DNA of 64,000 nucleotides. Source: Bolinopsis microptera. Its lineage: Eukaryota > Ctenophora > Tentaculata > Lobata > Bolinopsidae. Shown here piece by piece: positions 23,701-38,001 of this stretch. Below the pieces are notes generated by a model, which did not search any database, was not told the DNA's origin, and worked only from the letters and a program-made list of their open reading frames with translations. Each line of letters begins with the position of its first letter. The stretch's first letter is position 1. Where the stretch lies: contig NC_087079.1 of assembly GCF_026151205.1 (NCBI RefSeq), positions 10,158,635 to 10,222,634 on the forward strand, read 5' to 3'. The position numbers and the translations under genes were made by a program.

Positions 23701-26700
23701 CGACCTATCTCTTTAGCCTACACGGCTAGCAGTAGCAGGCGGTGTTGTTTTGTTTGTCATTGCTTGCCTTTTTGATGTCTATAGCATTTATCACAGTAAG
23801 CAAATTTGATAAGGAATTATTTTTTGTTGTGATGTAATCGTCGCGTAGTTCGTAAATGTTCAAAAATTTGCATTGCAAAAAACCTGTATATAGATGTTCG
23901 GGAATTTTGCCGTTTTCTCACCTTTTTTAATGATTACAGAAAGAAACAGTGTCAGTAAGGATTTCCAAATTTTACTAGGGAAAGATTGAAGGCCGATACC
24001 ATCAATATTAGACATAAAACATTATTTCGCAATTATTGGTAGGATTTTGTTCAGCAAATCGGAACTCAAGTTTAACAATTCTGAGTTTAATTTTACTAAG
24101 TTACCGAAATGTGACGAAATTCACTTTTCCTGGCATGGGTTTCTATATTTCCTGTATAAATCCATTCCAACTATAATAAGGACTGTTGATGTGAAAGAAA
24201 ATCTATCTAACTAATATGCAATGACTGATGTGACGAAATTTACATTTCTTGCCCCTATTTTGAAGAATCATACCTTGATTAGGATATAATGTTTCTTTAT
24301 CGCCATACATATGTCGATAAACTAGTTATTTCTCCAACAAAGAGCAAATAAAGTTGTGATATTTTTTTGTGACGAAATTTACATTTTTTACCATGTTCAG
24401 GTGTTAGAATTTTGCCAATGTTAACATATTACTGCCTTGTAATAATTTATATGACCGGTGTGTGGTTGAAATATTGTTTATTGATCCATAGTACGTAATA
24501 TAGGGTGTTTAACTTTAAGTTGGTATACTAATATTTGCTCAATTTCACACATGTTGAGATATCATACAAATATATGTGACAAAGTTTACCTATTTCTGCC
24601 TTCTGTATTTTTATTTGCTTATAACAATGAGATATGTTAACAATTTCCAACACATTCAGCTCACAAAATAATGCTAGATTATTCGGCATTTCTTGTCAGG
24701 ATGTCATAAACATCCCTCATATATAAATTCCTTAAATGTGTGACGGAGTTTACATGGTGCTACCATATAACGAAAAAAGTCGCTAAATATGTAGTTAATA
24801 GTCCTATGCAACTATCCTATGAACTGGAAATTCGAAAATTAGGTCAAACACGGCAGCAAGGGGCCATGTAAACTCTGTCACGTTTTTATAGTGTGACAAA
24901 GTTTACAACTCACTGCCGGCCAAATTTTAACGACATCTTATCATCTGATAAAGATATCGTTATGTGATAAAGTTTGCCTAGAGGATGAGACGATTATCCT
25001 AGCCATTGAGGGTTTCTATGGTTTCATAGTGTGACAAATTTTACCTCATCATGCCATTTAATCAGAGGTGGGCGCCGCCGAAAATGCTGCAGCGGCGGCG
25101 TGAGGCCGTATTTCACTCGGCGGCGGCGGCGTATCGGCGGCTGGAACCAATTTTTTGGCAACATAGTCATTGTACCACTGACTGACATCTTATAAGCTAA
25201 TGTACACTTTGTGTGCTAAGGTTCATTTCAAAATTGAATGACGATTTGAAAGAGCAACTATTTATACTCTGTTCAGCAACAAGCAGATAGTTGGCTACGA
25301 TAACGGCACAACTGATGTTACGAAATGTAGTTTCAAATTCTTTTGTAACACCCGAATGTCAAGACTTGGAGGCTGGCCAAATTAAATTATCCGTTGCGTA
25401 ATTCGATGTACGTGATTAATTCATTTTTTTAACTGTTTAGGCAAAAATTTGACATTCGGCGCGCCGATCGAAATTTATCGGCGGCGGCGGCGTGTCGAAT
25501 TTATCGGCGGCGGCGGCGTACCGGCGGCGGCGCCCACGTCTGCATTTAATAGGGTCACTAATATGTACCAATATCCTCAAACTTCAATGAACGTGTCCAT
25601 ATACATATATTAATATATTACAGGTAATATGTAATGACCTTCTTCTTGTAAGAATAAACACCACTCCTCAACTTTAAATGAACTAATTACAACAGCGTGA
25701 TCGTTCACCCTCTGTTCACCCTTTTGGGAGAGTCACTTTGGATTTACATTGAGACATCTCTTTGTGTGTATTCCGTGTAAAATTATCTTTATCCCGGTTG
25801 TTGCGACAAGTGAAAATGCTCTTATTAGGGAAAGGAGTTTACTCGACGTTTCAATGTAACTACATCGTATTCATGATCTAAAAACAAGTGTTAAAAATTC
25901 AAAACGTAAAAAACATATATCTGAGGCAAAATTTGTGTACATTAATTTATTTTTAATCAATCAACTTTATCCAAAAATTCGATACAAAAAAGTCATAACA
26001 AAATTCTCTTTAACAAAAATCTCTTTGTGTGGAACACAGCGGTATTGTCTGCCTCGTACGATTGTAGAATTTACCATGATTTATACAACATTTTATAATT
26101 GTAGACTCTTGGTCTTCGACCTTTGGGTGGTGTGGTTAAGTGAGCTTTAGATCCGAATGAAATGAGTTACGTGGGGTTTATATCCGAATGAACTAAGTAA
26201 CAAGTCTAAGCCTTCGTGTCTTTCAAACCCGTGTCAGTCGTGGTAATTAATTCATAATTTTCGACAGCTATAAGTATAACCTTATCCAACTACTATCCAA
26301 TCTTGAAGATTAATCTTCAGTGATTTAAAAAGCTTTGAATCTAAACTTTTGTGCTAAGTTGATAGCTTATTAGCAACTTGGGCTTGACATTGAAGTTAAT
26401 GAATGTGCTTTAGCCCGTACATTGCACCTTGCTGTTTACACTGATCTTCTTCTTCTTCTTCTTCTTCTTCAAACGACTTGTTATTCAAATTTCGTAGAAA
26501 ACTCAGCTTGATTGACCCTACTCACAAGTTAGATGGCGTAAAATTATTTATTTAGGGTGTGATGAGCAGGATTACTTAACGTAATTAGGAAAAATTGATT
26601 CTGATTAAATTATAATAAAGTTCGTTTAACTGGTTTATGCAAAGTAAAACTGTCTTACCTTGTCCACCTTTCTTGTTCTGAAATGGAATGATTGATTAGT

Positions 26701-29700
26701 CAATTAAGTGATATTCGGAACTGCAATCAATTCATTTGCTGTTATAGAGTTTTCCATTTTTCAGCTTATTGCACGAATTTGTCGAATTATACTTAAAGAT
26801 CCACGTTCACAACGATTTTAACAAAAACCATGCTATTTCGAATAAGGAACTTAAACTCTGGTCTAAACAACGGTGAACCACCTGACTGTCCACAAAAAAG
26901 TAAAAAATAAGAATATAATTAGGTAGTTATTAAGTTGAATAACATATGATATTCAATTTTTGTCGAAGTGACGACCCAATAACGACCCAATAAAATCATT
27001 TTAAAAACAATTGATACTATAGAAGTTACAGGTTTAAAAGTGGAAAACAGCAAATTTCACGGTGAAATTATGTTATTTACATTTTTAGACAATTTTTTCC
27101 CCTACTCTTGCCGAAGGCAAAAAGATCGTAGGGAATAAGTAATCGGATTTGGGTATATCATATAAGAGGTGGCCCGACGGACCTACGGTGATGACAAACG
27201 TCTGCTCCTTCGCAATATAGACCACTCCCCTATAATTATGTGTATAAAAGGAGTCTATTTTGCAAACGCGACGCCAGTTATGTGTTAATTAATTACAGGC
27301 ATAGCAACCAGTTTTTGGTGTTTGACGACTGTTACATAGGTTTCCATCTGGTTACAATTTACTCTCATAACTAATTCATCAATTTAGCGTACTAGTCCTC
27401 TGAGCGGATCAATCATCAATTCGAGTGTTATTTTTATGAAACAAGCTTAATGAATTACCAAGTGATAAAATTCAAAACAAATACAATTATGATATCAGCT
27501 GATATAATAAACTTGCGTCTGATTATTTAATAGTTCGACACTGAATGGTAAACAGCAAATACATAGTTGAAAAGAGATGTTACTTTGCATTTACATTCAA
27601 TGGGCAAATAAGATTGCGGAATGCTGACCAAAGAGGAGCGAAAAGAAAGAAATATCGTGCATCAAAAGCCGCCAAAAAGGTTGAGTGGATGAAAAACCAT
27701 GTGGAACGGAACATCAAGGGTAAATTGGTTATAAACCTTTCTTCACAAGAAGTACCGGACATCGCGTACATGTATTTAGCAAAAGGTCTCAACTTTGTTG
27801 AGAGTAGACCAGTAGCAAAAGAAGATTTACTCTTTGACGTTAAAGAGTTCCTGCGAAAGATGGAATGGAAAGCATACTTCCACCAAACCCAAACAGATAC
27901 AGCCGGTGATACTGAAGATATCCACAAGGATTTGCGACTACGGTCTAGAAGGCATCCGCAAGACTACAGTCATCCCCTGTTCGATGAAATCAAAACAAGA
28001 TTGACGGGATTCGTCACAAACCCAAATCCTGACGACCCACATTCAAACCTTACTGATGCCGAACAGAGAGGAAAGGGCTGGGTCTTGAAATCAATAGAGG
28101 ATCAAAGTATATTCGTCACGAGTGCGGACAAAGGTGGAGCTACGCTGCTTTTGGACTATAGGACCGTGATGGATACAGTTAAATCTGAACTGGAGAAGGA
28201 GACAAAATTTACAAAATTGGAGATAAGTGTAGGAGTGAAAATGGAGCAGACTCAATTGAAAGTGAAGGAAGCAGTCCTCAAACATCATCATCTGAACATC
28301 ATCTCTGAGGAGGTAAAGAAGCGAATCACAGGTATAAATGACAAGGGGAACATGGTCCACGCACCTGAAATCCGCCCTGAAATACCATATGCGTACCCTT
28401 TATACAAGGTTCACAAACTATCTCAAGAACAAATCGAGGCAAAGACTATACCACCTGTCAGATTAGTTCACGCAACTAAAGGAGGGCCCCTTTATCGTTT
28501 AGAGAAGTTTGTGAGCCCGTACGTCACTCAGATCAGCAGAAAATACTGTGAGGAGGAGTTCATCTTGGATACCCCAGACATTATTTCTCAGATCAACAGC
28601 TACAACAAGGAGACGCTAAAGGGCGCTTCTAGAAACTTGCAGCTCTTTACTCTAGACGTGGCAGCATTATATCCTAGCATCAGGCCTGAACTAGCGCTTA
28701 CTGCTCTTGAGGATGCCCTCAATAGTGATACCAACTTCTCACAAGAGCTAAAAGCGGCTTTGCATGAGTTCACTGACCTGATTTTCCGGGAGTCCTTTGT
28801 CACTTATCAGGGAGAGGGATACATTAACAAGGAGGGTATCCCGACGGGAAATTGTATCTCAAGACAAGTGGCAGATGTGACGATGCATTGGCTATTGTTT
28901 AAACAGATCAAAGGAAAGATGAAAAACTGGAGTTTGGTAGACCTCTGGAGGAGATTTATTGATGATGTACTTGGGGTGTGGTTAGGAACAGTCCGACAGT
29001 TCAATCTATTCGTGGAGCAACTGAACAAACTGGCAGAACCATTTGGAATCAGATTTGCTGACCAACAAATCGGTAAAACTGTTAATTTCCTTGACATCAC
29101 TCTAACCTTGGATACTTACAACCAGATCCAATATAGACTCTACAGAAAGGAGACAGATGCTAGGAATTACTTGCGAACGGATAGCTTTCATCCTCACCAT
29201 GTATTCGAATCTGTGGCGTTTTCCCAGATGATACGAATCATAGAAAGGAACTCGCAAGACTCAACCTGTGTAGAAGACTTAATGGAGCTGAAAGCAGATT
29301 TATCTAAAAGCGGACATAACAGCGTTAAGTTAGAGGAGATCGAGCCGAGAGCAGTTGTCAGAGTACTGGAGAACACCCACGGAGCCAACAGGTCTAAGGA
29401 GAGTGAGAACGCTGATAACTTAGTCTTTTCAGTACAACACTCTTCGGACAACATTCAGCTGAAGAAGTTGATTCACGAACTTGGACCGGACATCAGGAGG
29501 ATATGTGGAGATATACGTGTGATATTTGCCACACGAAAACATCCTTCAATCGGAAACAGGGTAGTGAAGAATCGACAACTTGGAAATAAGGCTGAATGTC
29601 CCCAAAAAACATCACAGAAGTGCTCAGCCCCTGGATGCAAGACTTGCCCGGTATTGTTCGATCTTGACTCTAAGATCATGGTCAACGGCATGGAGCTTAA

Positions 29701-32700
29701 TCTAGACGAATCCCTCACGTGCAAAGATAAGCACATTATTTACGTTGCACAATGCCAGCAGTGTAGGGCTATTGAGGGATCTGAGGACACTTACTTTGGG
29801 CAGACGTTGACTCCATTCCACATTAGGCTCAATGGGCACCGGAACAAGTTCAACATTGACGACCGTGCCCTCTACGAGCACTCAGCCTTATCAATGCATT
29901 GTTACGATGTACACAAGGACACTTTCAGTTTTGACTGTTTCAAATTCGGGATTGTGAAAAAGACTAAACCTTCCCTATTAGATAGGGAAGAGGCTAGATT
30001 TTGTGCAAAGTTTAGAACTAATGTTTGGGGTTTAAATAGGATGGAAATTAAAAGGTAGTTTTTTTGTGGTTTTTACCAATATCTGTAATTAATTAATTTT
30101 AACAATTTTGTGCCAATTTTGCGTCATTTTTCTTTATAAATTTTATCTACCACGCTATCAGTGAAACAATTTTATCGTATTCCAATTTCTGATCGACTTT
30201 CATGATATTCTCTAATCATGACCTTTTTATAAATTTTTGAATCTCTTTGACTGAGTATTATGATTGATTTTATCTGACTAATTTATTTCTTTTTTGTAGG
30301 CTCTAGCGATGTAATAAACGAAGTTTCCAAGCCAAATTTGTGTGTTTCCCTTCGTGTCCAAAATCAATCATAAAGTATCTTATATCAAATCAAAGGCTCG
30401 ATAGTCGATGGTGCTGTAGCCTGTAGATGTGTCGAGTAAGCATCAAAATGTATTAGTTTATGTTTAAAGATACAATCAATAACTAAGATGAGACAGAATA
30501 TTATATAACAGTCAATAAGGTTGGCATACGATACAATAATTATAGGACGTGACAATAGCATGATGTGTGCATTGTTTATACGAAACAAAACCGCGACTGC
30601 GCAAAATATGAAGTGTTTTTAAGTTTTGCACGCCTAATAATTAATAAAACGATCTGGGATGCAATATAACTATAAGTAAAACAATTACATTGTAGGGAAA
30701 TTTGATCGTGCGTGGTGTAACCGCGGCGAAATTTTTGTTTGTACCAAATTTATTAAAATCGCGATAGGAGAGAAAAACATTAAGTGCCATCTTTTGGCGC
30801 TTATTACCAGTGCAGAAGATATTTTTATGTTCTGATATAAGTGGTCACCGGACCTGCATAGGATGTTTATTTGTTGTTCTTATATCCCCATTGGACACCT
30901 TGTTAACTGTGTGGATAAGCCAAGCAAGAGTTTTCCACATGAAATAGCTTTGCCTAAAATTGACAAGATAAAAATGAATCTGACTAACACCATTCTATAG
31001 ATATGACTACGTCAAAAGGGCCTCAGTTGGATGTTCCTAAAATGAAGCTGACCATGAAGATGATACTCGTCCTCCTGTTTCAACTACATATTTCTCAAGA
31101 GAGTGCTGTCGAGATACCTGAAGAGATGACACCAAAAGCAGTCTCCATCTGGGCTGTTCAAGAGCGAAACCATTTTGCGAAGAGGGAAGCCATCACCAAC
31201 GAATGTCCCAGGTGTTATCCGTACGCATACTATTACGGAGGCTATTGCTGTAAGACAAACAAGGAAAATAATGGTGTAAGTGGAGCAGGGTGCGATGGGA
31301 GTGAGCTAGGAAAAAAAAAAGCACGTGTTGTGAAGGAAATATTTTTATCCAGTGTACAGGAGGGAACTGTGTCAACAACCAGCAAATACATAGGCAACCG
31401 AATCGATGCACAATAACCCATCCTTATGCTTACTTTAACGGAGGTTATTGCTGCCAGACGAACAAGGAAAAGAATGATGGGAGTGGAGCTGGGTGCGATG
31501 GGAGTGAGCTAGAAAAAGATAGCACGTGTTGTGAAGGAGATGTGTTTACCCAGTGTCCTTGTGGGACGTGTGATGACTACCAGAAAGCAGAAGGTAGGTA
31601 AATAAGAGTCTTCCTGGCTCAGAGCAATAGTTCGCGGCTCAGAGCAATAATGCACGGCTCAGAGCAATAATGCACGGCTCAGAGCAATAGTTCGCGGCTC
31701 AGAGCAATTATGCACGGCTCAGAGCAATAATGCACGGCTCAGAGCAATAGTTCGCGGCTCAGAGCAGTAATTCGTGGCTCAGAGCAATAGTTCGTGGCTC
31801 AGAGCAATAGTTCGTGGCTCAGAGCAATAGTTCGTGGCTCAGATCAATAGTTCGTGGCTCAGAGCAATAGTTCGTGGCTCAGAGCAACAGTTCGTGGCTC
31901 AGAGCAACAGTTCGTGGCTCAGAGCAATAGTTCGTAAGTTGGTGGTTCAGAGCAATAGTTCGTGGCTGAGAGCAATAGTTCGTGGCTGAGAGCAATAGTT
32001 CGTGGCTCAGAGCAATAGTTCGTGGCTCAGAGCAACCTGCAACAGTTCGCGACTCAGAGCAATAGTTCGAGGCTCAGGGCAATAGTTCGTGGCTCAGAGC
32101 AATGGTTCGTGGCTCAGAGCAACAGTTCGCGGCCCAGAGCAATAGTTCGAGGCTCAGGGCAATAGTTCGTGGCTCAGAGCAATGGTTCGTGGCTCAGAGC
32201 AACAGTTCGCGGCTCAGAGCAATAGTTTGAGGCTCAGGGCAATAGTTCGTGGCTCAGAGCAATGGTTCGTGGCTCAGAGCAATAGTGCACGGCTCAGAGC
32301 AAAAGTGCGCGGCACTATCAGTAGGCAAAACGTTTACCTTATCACGTATTATCCCTATTATAAGCGTATTTGTCGAAATCGCCGGGTTTTCGCCGGATCT
32401 TCCGGTCTTCGTTGAGCCTTCGCCAAATAAAATGTTTACCTTACTTCAGATATCAATTTCAGCTGCCTGGTGATACAGGTTGAAAACAATAAGCGGAAAA
32501 GAATTTAAATATATAGTTCAAGGGGGCTATATTTATGAGTCGCATTTGAACTTGATTTCTCTTGGAGAATTTCTCTTTAGACTCTTAACTCTAAAGTTTC
32601 TAGCCTAAAATTTGTTCGCAAGTTAAGAGTCTAAAGAGAAATTCTCCAAGAGAAATCAAGTTCGAATTTAAATATGATTATAAAAACTAAATTAATATAG

Positions 32701-35700
32701 CTGAGGACACGTAAAGTTTATTATTTATAATTATAGTTTATACAAAATTCAGCCAAGTGTTTAATAATTGATAACAAAACTAAACACGAAATGTGCATCA
32801 CTACATAACATACGGCACAATAACAATGCTCATGTCACCACAGTTATAATAAATACGGTTACTAGAAAATGAAATCTACAGTTGCTGGGATAACCACGGT
32901 TGCTGTAGACTCACGAAGGAATTTCTTGCTCGGCTCAGGGCGTCAAATAATCCATATGTCTGTGAACCGGACTCTCCATCAATCTTCAGACGTTATTATG
33001 GTTACTACAATTCACCCAATTACAATTGACCTTGATAAATAACGATATAATAACATCTAAGTCTAATTTGGTGACCTAAGTCTAAAAACTGATAAAAACA
33101 AAAAACTGTTTCATTCAGAACTTAGGAAGGGTCTACAATATGAAATATGTCCCAGTCGACTGTATAAAACAATGTACAGTAAAACCCCGATTTACCGCGC
33201 CCCGATTTACTATTTTCTCTTTCTCAAAATTCACTTAAAAGATTTTTTGAAAGATTTTTTGAAAGATTTTTTGAAAGATTTTTTGAAAGATTTTTTTTGA
33301 CAATTTTGATCCTTTTTTTTTACAGTTTGGTCAGAATGCTTCGACAATTTGAATTTTTGGTTCTAACACCATTTACGAGCTGAAATTGACTACAAATAAG
33401 GGTCATTTTTTTGGTCAATTTTCCCGGTTGCTGGGGAGATTTCGTCAAGTTTAAAATATAGTATAGATAATTACTATTTGAAAACATTTAAAAGGTACCA
33501 CCAAATTGTTACCATAATAAGGTACAATTATTGTTATTATAATAAAGAAGCTACGACTACTAGTTATATAAACAATATTTGAATATGTCCCATAATAATT
33601 ATTAAAATCGTTCCTTTATCTCCTTAATACGCAGATGACGACGAGCTCGACGCACACTATCACTAAGGTGATCAATATTGCAGCAAAAGGATCGAGGAAT
33701 GCAGCTAGAGATGTGCCCACCACGGCTCCAATCACTCCTGAGGCTAAAGTCACAGCACTTCCCAACTCAAATCCAGAATTTCCGTAGTAGTCGTAATCAT
33801 ATAAAAGTATTCTATTTTCTGTAGACTGCATGGAGTAACATAATTTTGCCAATCCGAGAAGGATCACTGAAGCTACGATACCAGGTTTTGCCAGTACAAA
33901 ACCGTAACTCAGAGCCATCATGGCTGTGATTGTAGATTGCAGGGTCAAGAACTTTACACGACTCCATAGAAAATACCCTAGTGGTCGCCCTACGAGGTTG
34001 GTTGCACCAGTTACTGCCGCTAGAATCAGGAAATCGTCACCTTGCACCACTTCCTCGCAGTTTCCATTTTCGGTATCGTGAACAAGATCTTTCTTATAGC
34101 TTCTCATCAACCACGGAACAAGAATAATGCATCCGAACCCAGAGCACATGCTGGAAAAAATAAATAGACTTGCTTTGAAGACTCTTATGGTATAATTAGA
34201 ATTCGGTATATTTTGTGGCATTTTGTCGACGAGTCCGTCAGATTCGGTTGGAACAGTATAAATCTCTACCACAGACTCGTTATCTCCTTCTTCTACTTCA
34301 TCGGGCTTTTCATTGAGAAACAAGTGAAGAATGATGATTGGAGGAACAAAAAGTGGGATAGAAGTCAGCAGAACGAAGACTCTCCAGTTCACGATGTCTA
34401 GAATCATCCATCCTAGTAACGACACCCAAGTTCCTCCAACTGCGAAACCAAGTGTTGAAAGAAAACAGCTTTGAGTATGAACTTCTTTAGAAGAAACGAG
34501 CTTGGCGAGGGATATCCCGATTGCACAAAAGTTCAATCCAACGCAGATACCGATCAGAGCTCTAGAGAGGAGGAGGGTGTAATAGTTGGGAACCACTGCA
34601 CATAAGATAGCAAAGCCAATGGACAGATAGAGTGACAAGAGCATTGTAAATCTTTCTCCTAATTTTTTTGAAATCGGGACTGAAATCATAGTTGCGATTG
34701 CCCAAAACAGAAACATAATCACAGCTAGGATTCCCTCTTGAAAGTCCGATAGACCAAGTTCACATGATACTGTCTGAGTAATGACTCCAGGGAGAAAAGC
34801 CTCAACACCATCACCAATATTTATCAGCACTGCCAGCGAGGCTAGAAGGTAATCCTGTTTAGTCCATAAGTGGGACCTTGAGGAATCACAAGCGGAGGTG
34901 GAAAAAGATTCCATGGCTATATCCTTTACGTCGGACATTATATTACAGGATGCTTCTTTCCTAAATAATATTTCTGAGTGAAAAAGCATTAATTGCTTGA
35001 ACCGGTTTATTAAAGATATTATGGCCGTTTATTAAAGATATTATGGCCGATATAAAGCATACAAGCGAATAGAAAGGACAAATCATCTTTAACAACATTT
35101 ACATGAATAATCAATATAACTGATCAGCTGATATTAAATTAGCGTGTACGCTGTATTAAACAAGCGAATTAGTAGCTCCATGAGGATCGAGGCTTATTTT
35201 GCTTATAAGTATTAAGACAATAGTGTTTAGGCGTCGTGAACAGTATTTAACAGGAGATATACTCAATCTACTGCAGACTAAATAGCTCTCTTCAAAACGT
35301 GTCACTCCTCCAGATGAATAGTCCTCAATGTCAGCTTATATGAACGAATATTAATAATCATTGAGAAAGAATGATGTTTAAGATCATCAGTTGAGTTTCA
35401 CTAAATTATCATCCAAGCTTGTTAAGGTCTGAGGAGGTAATAACCTGTGTTGATCTGCTAATAATGGCTAAAAGCAACGAGCTGGCATTGAGGACTATTC
35501 ATCTGGAGGGGTGATACTTTTTGAATAGAGCTGTTTAGTCTGCAGTAGAGGAGGTATTTAGCTCTCATGGAAGACATTTTTAGTCCAGAATAGGAGCGTT
35601 TGGACTGGCGAGTTAACTACAGAGGCATTCTTGTAATCTTATTATCGGAGCTTTCATTGCGAAATTATTATGTCTCAGATAACCAGTTTAGTTTGACTAA

Positions 35701-37969
35701 ACTATCGTCCATTATCTTACTATATATAAAGCGAGACGATATATATGTATATATCGATGGATGGATCCGTGCCATTTTACTGACACCACGGCATCAACTT
35801 TAACGCGACTTTCCGCAAAAACCGTAAAAGATATACAACTGAAACTTTTTTGACTGGGTCAAATGCTTTAATGGCCTTCAAATCAGCATGAAAAATAAAA
35901 ATTGGCCAAGGAATAAGAATTTTAGTGCCCAAAATTTGGACCCCTAAGTGGTGTCAAAAACGAGATTTAAATAGGTAATAATTATTTTAGTCTCTCGAGG
36001 CTTGACACCACTTAAATAATTAAATTTGCAGGTAATCAGCACTGTTGTGCCGTGTGGTCGGTCAGCAGACTTTATAATTCGATAGAGAATAAATGTTAAC
36101 AACTTAAACATCCTGCACAGTAAAAAGTAAAGCTATTAACCTGAAAAATTAAACTATGCCGCAATATAAATTATGGAGTGGGTATAATTGTGGAGAGAGT
36201 TAGAAGATGAAGTTTAGCACGGAGCTGAGTAAAAATAATTATGACTATTAGCTTGGAACCATGTCTCAACAGACGGGTCACACACAAGGTCACGCACAGA
36301 CTCAGGTAGCGGGGCTGGTTATATCATCACCACTGACAACAACAACACTACCCTAGAGAAAAAATCATTCAAGCTTCCTGATTATTGCACTGTTTATCAA
36401 ACAGAGCTCATTGCCATCATCGAAGCTTGTAAATATCTCTCAACTTATACCAACACACACACACACACACACATCATCATATGGTCAGACAGTCTCTCCT
36501 CTATTCAAGCTATATCCTCAATCTCAACGAGAAGTAGAACTACTAGAGACTGTTACGACACCCTCAATACACTCGGATCCACTAACACCTTCCCACATCC
36601 AGAAACACGCCATCTTGCCAGGCAGCCTGGGAGGACATTTTTTTGGGAGGAAAAAACGGGAGGAAAAAGAGGAAATTTGTAAAAAAATCAAAGAGGAACA
36701 TCCTGTCAGTTTTGGAATACAGTGAAATATTCTGATTTGAGAATGCAGATTGCTGTTGTGAAGTTACCAAATTTACGTGAACTTCAGATTCTTTTCAATC
36801 CCAGTTTATTGCTGTCCTACAAATTTCTTTAATGCCAAATGTCGTCTAAAACACCCTATTTCGCAAACATTTTCCGGGGGGCTGTGCCCCCTACCCCCCG
36901 CCAAGGGGCTCCGCCCCTGGACCCCGCTGGGGGCTGCGCCCCCAGACCCCTGCCACAGCTTGCTCGCTTCGCTTGCTGCGCAGCTGGATAGTTTCAAGTT
37001 ACAGGAGTATCAGGAAGTGGGTTTTCTGGAACCCCTGTAATTCTATTAGAATTAGAACACACTTTATTAAAATCATTTTGGACGCTGATTCCATATGACG
37101 GGTAAAAATGCTTCCCTGGAGAGTTATGGGCAACAAAACTTTTTGGGCACGTACGTGACAGGCTAGTAAAACACGAATTTGATTATTTAGGACTCGGGTT
37201 AGGGTTAGGGTTGTGGTTAGGGTTATTCATAGCTTTGGGTTTATGGTTAAGGTTAGGGTTGGGATTAGGGTTTATGTAAAACCGTTTTGTTCGGCTGCAA
37301 AACCATAAAAACCAATGTCATGTGATAATTTTTGGGCGAGTGAATTTAAGCAAGACTAAGATTTGTCTAGAAAGAGACTCTTTTGTTAAGGGAATCCTCA
37401 GGTGGAGTATATTGTGTTCAAGATGAAATATTACCTCTTGCTTCTGCAAGATGCAGGGACGCGAGACTCACAACCACTAATAAAAGAAACATAATGTAAC
37501 ATAATAGAAAGAAATGTGATTGATGATCATAACACCGTTGCTCCAATCAGCACGTCTTGGAAAGATGTCTGTTTATTACAATCGCAAACTTTGTACATTT
37601 ACTATCACGTGGACCGTGGCTACTGTATACTAATCCATTATATCACGAGGTCCGGCCGTATGTGTTATATAATATATTGAACAACATACTGAGCAATATT
37701 CTACAACTTAAGGGGATTAACCCTAAATTTGTTGTGAAACTTGTTTTCGGATTGTAGTTGATTGTCGTATGCCCAAATATGGATATATGGTTTTGTTGTA
37801 TACAAGTTCAGGAAACCTCTTCCTAAAAGTAAAGCGCTTAAATTCTGGGATTTTGGGCAAGTTGGGGTAATTTAGGCTGGGACCCCCTCGAAAGTTGAGA
37901 CACTAGTTTGTTGGTCAACTACTACCAAGTGTATAAGAAAGATGTAAAAGGATGACGTGACCCCCCCCG

Positions 37970-38001
<32 letters not shown>

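Larger units (their letters stand above)
18701..23931. mobile_element. 5.2-kb composite element with 0.95-kb terminal direct repeats
   Basis: The segment 18701-19666 is repeated in the same orientation at 22965-23931. It appears identical for about 950 bp, with indels only at the right edge. Each copy contains CACGTGACGTCA boxes and an identical 68-codon minus-strand frame. The interior holds a foldback element and a decayed C2H2 zinc-finger frame. I find no reverse transcriptase, integrase, primer-binding site or clear target duplication, so an LTR element is only one reading; recombination between element copies or a recent segmental duplication are others. It lies in intron 14 of the F-BAR/SH3 gene. 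Confidence 0.75.

Noticed and set aside
18701-23931. Standard LTR retrotransposon or endogenous retrovirus
   Set aside because: No gag, protease, reverse transcriptase, RNase H, integrase, primer-binding site or target duplication was found.
33616-34989. MFS frame as an exon of the adaptor gene
   Set aside because: It is a complete transporter with its own start and stop, and the adaptor exons join in phase without it.
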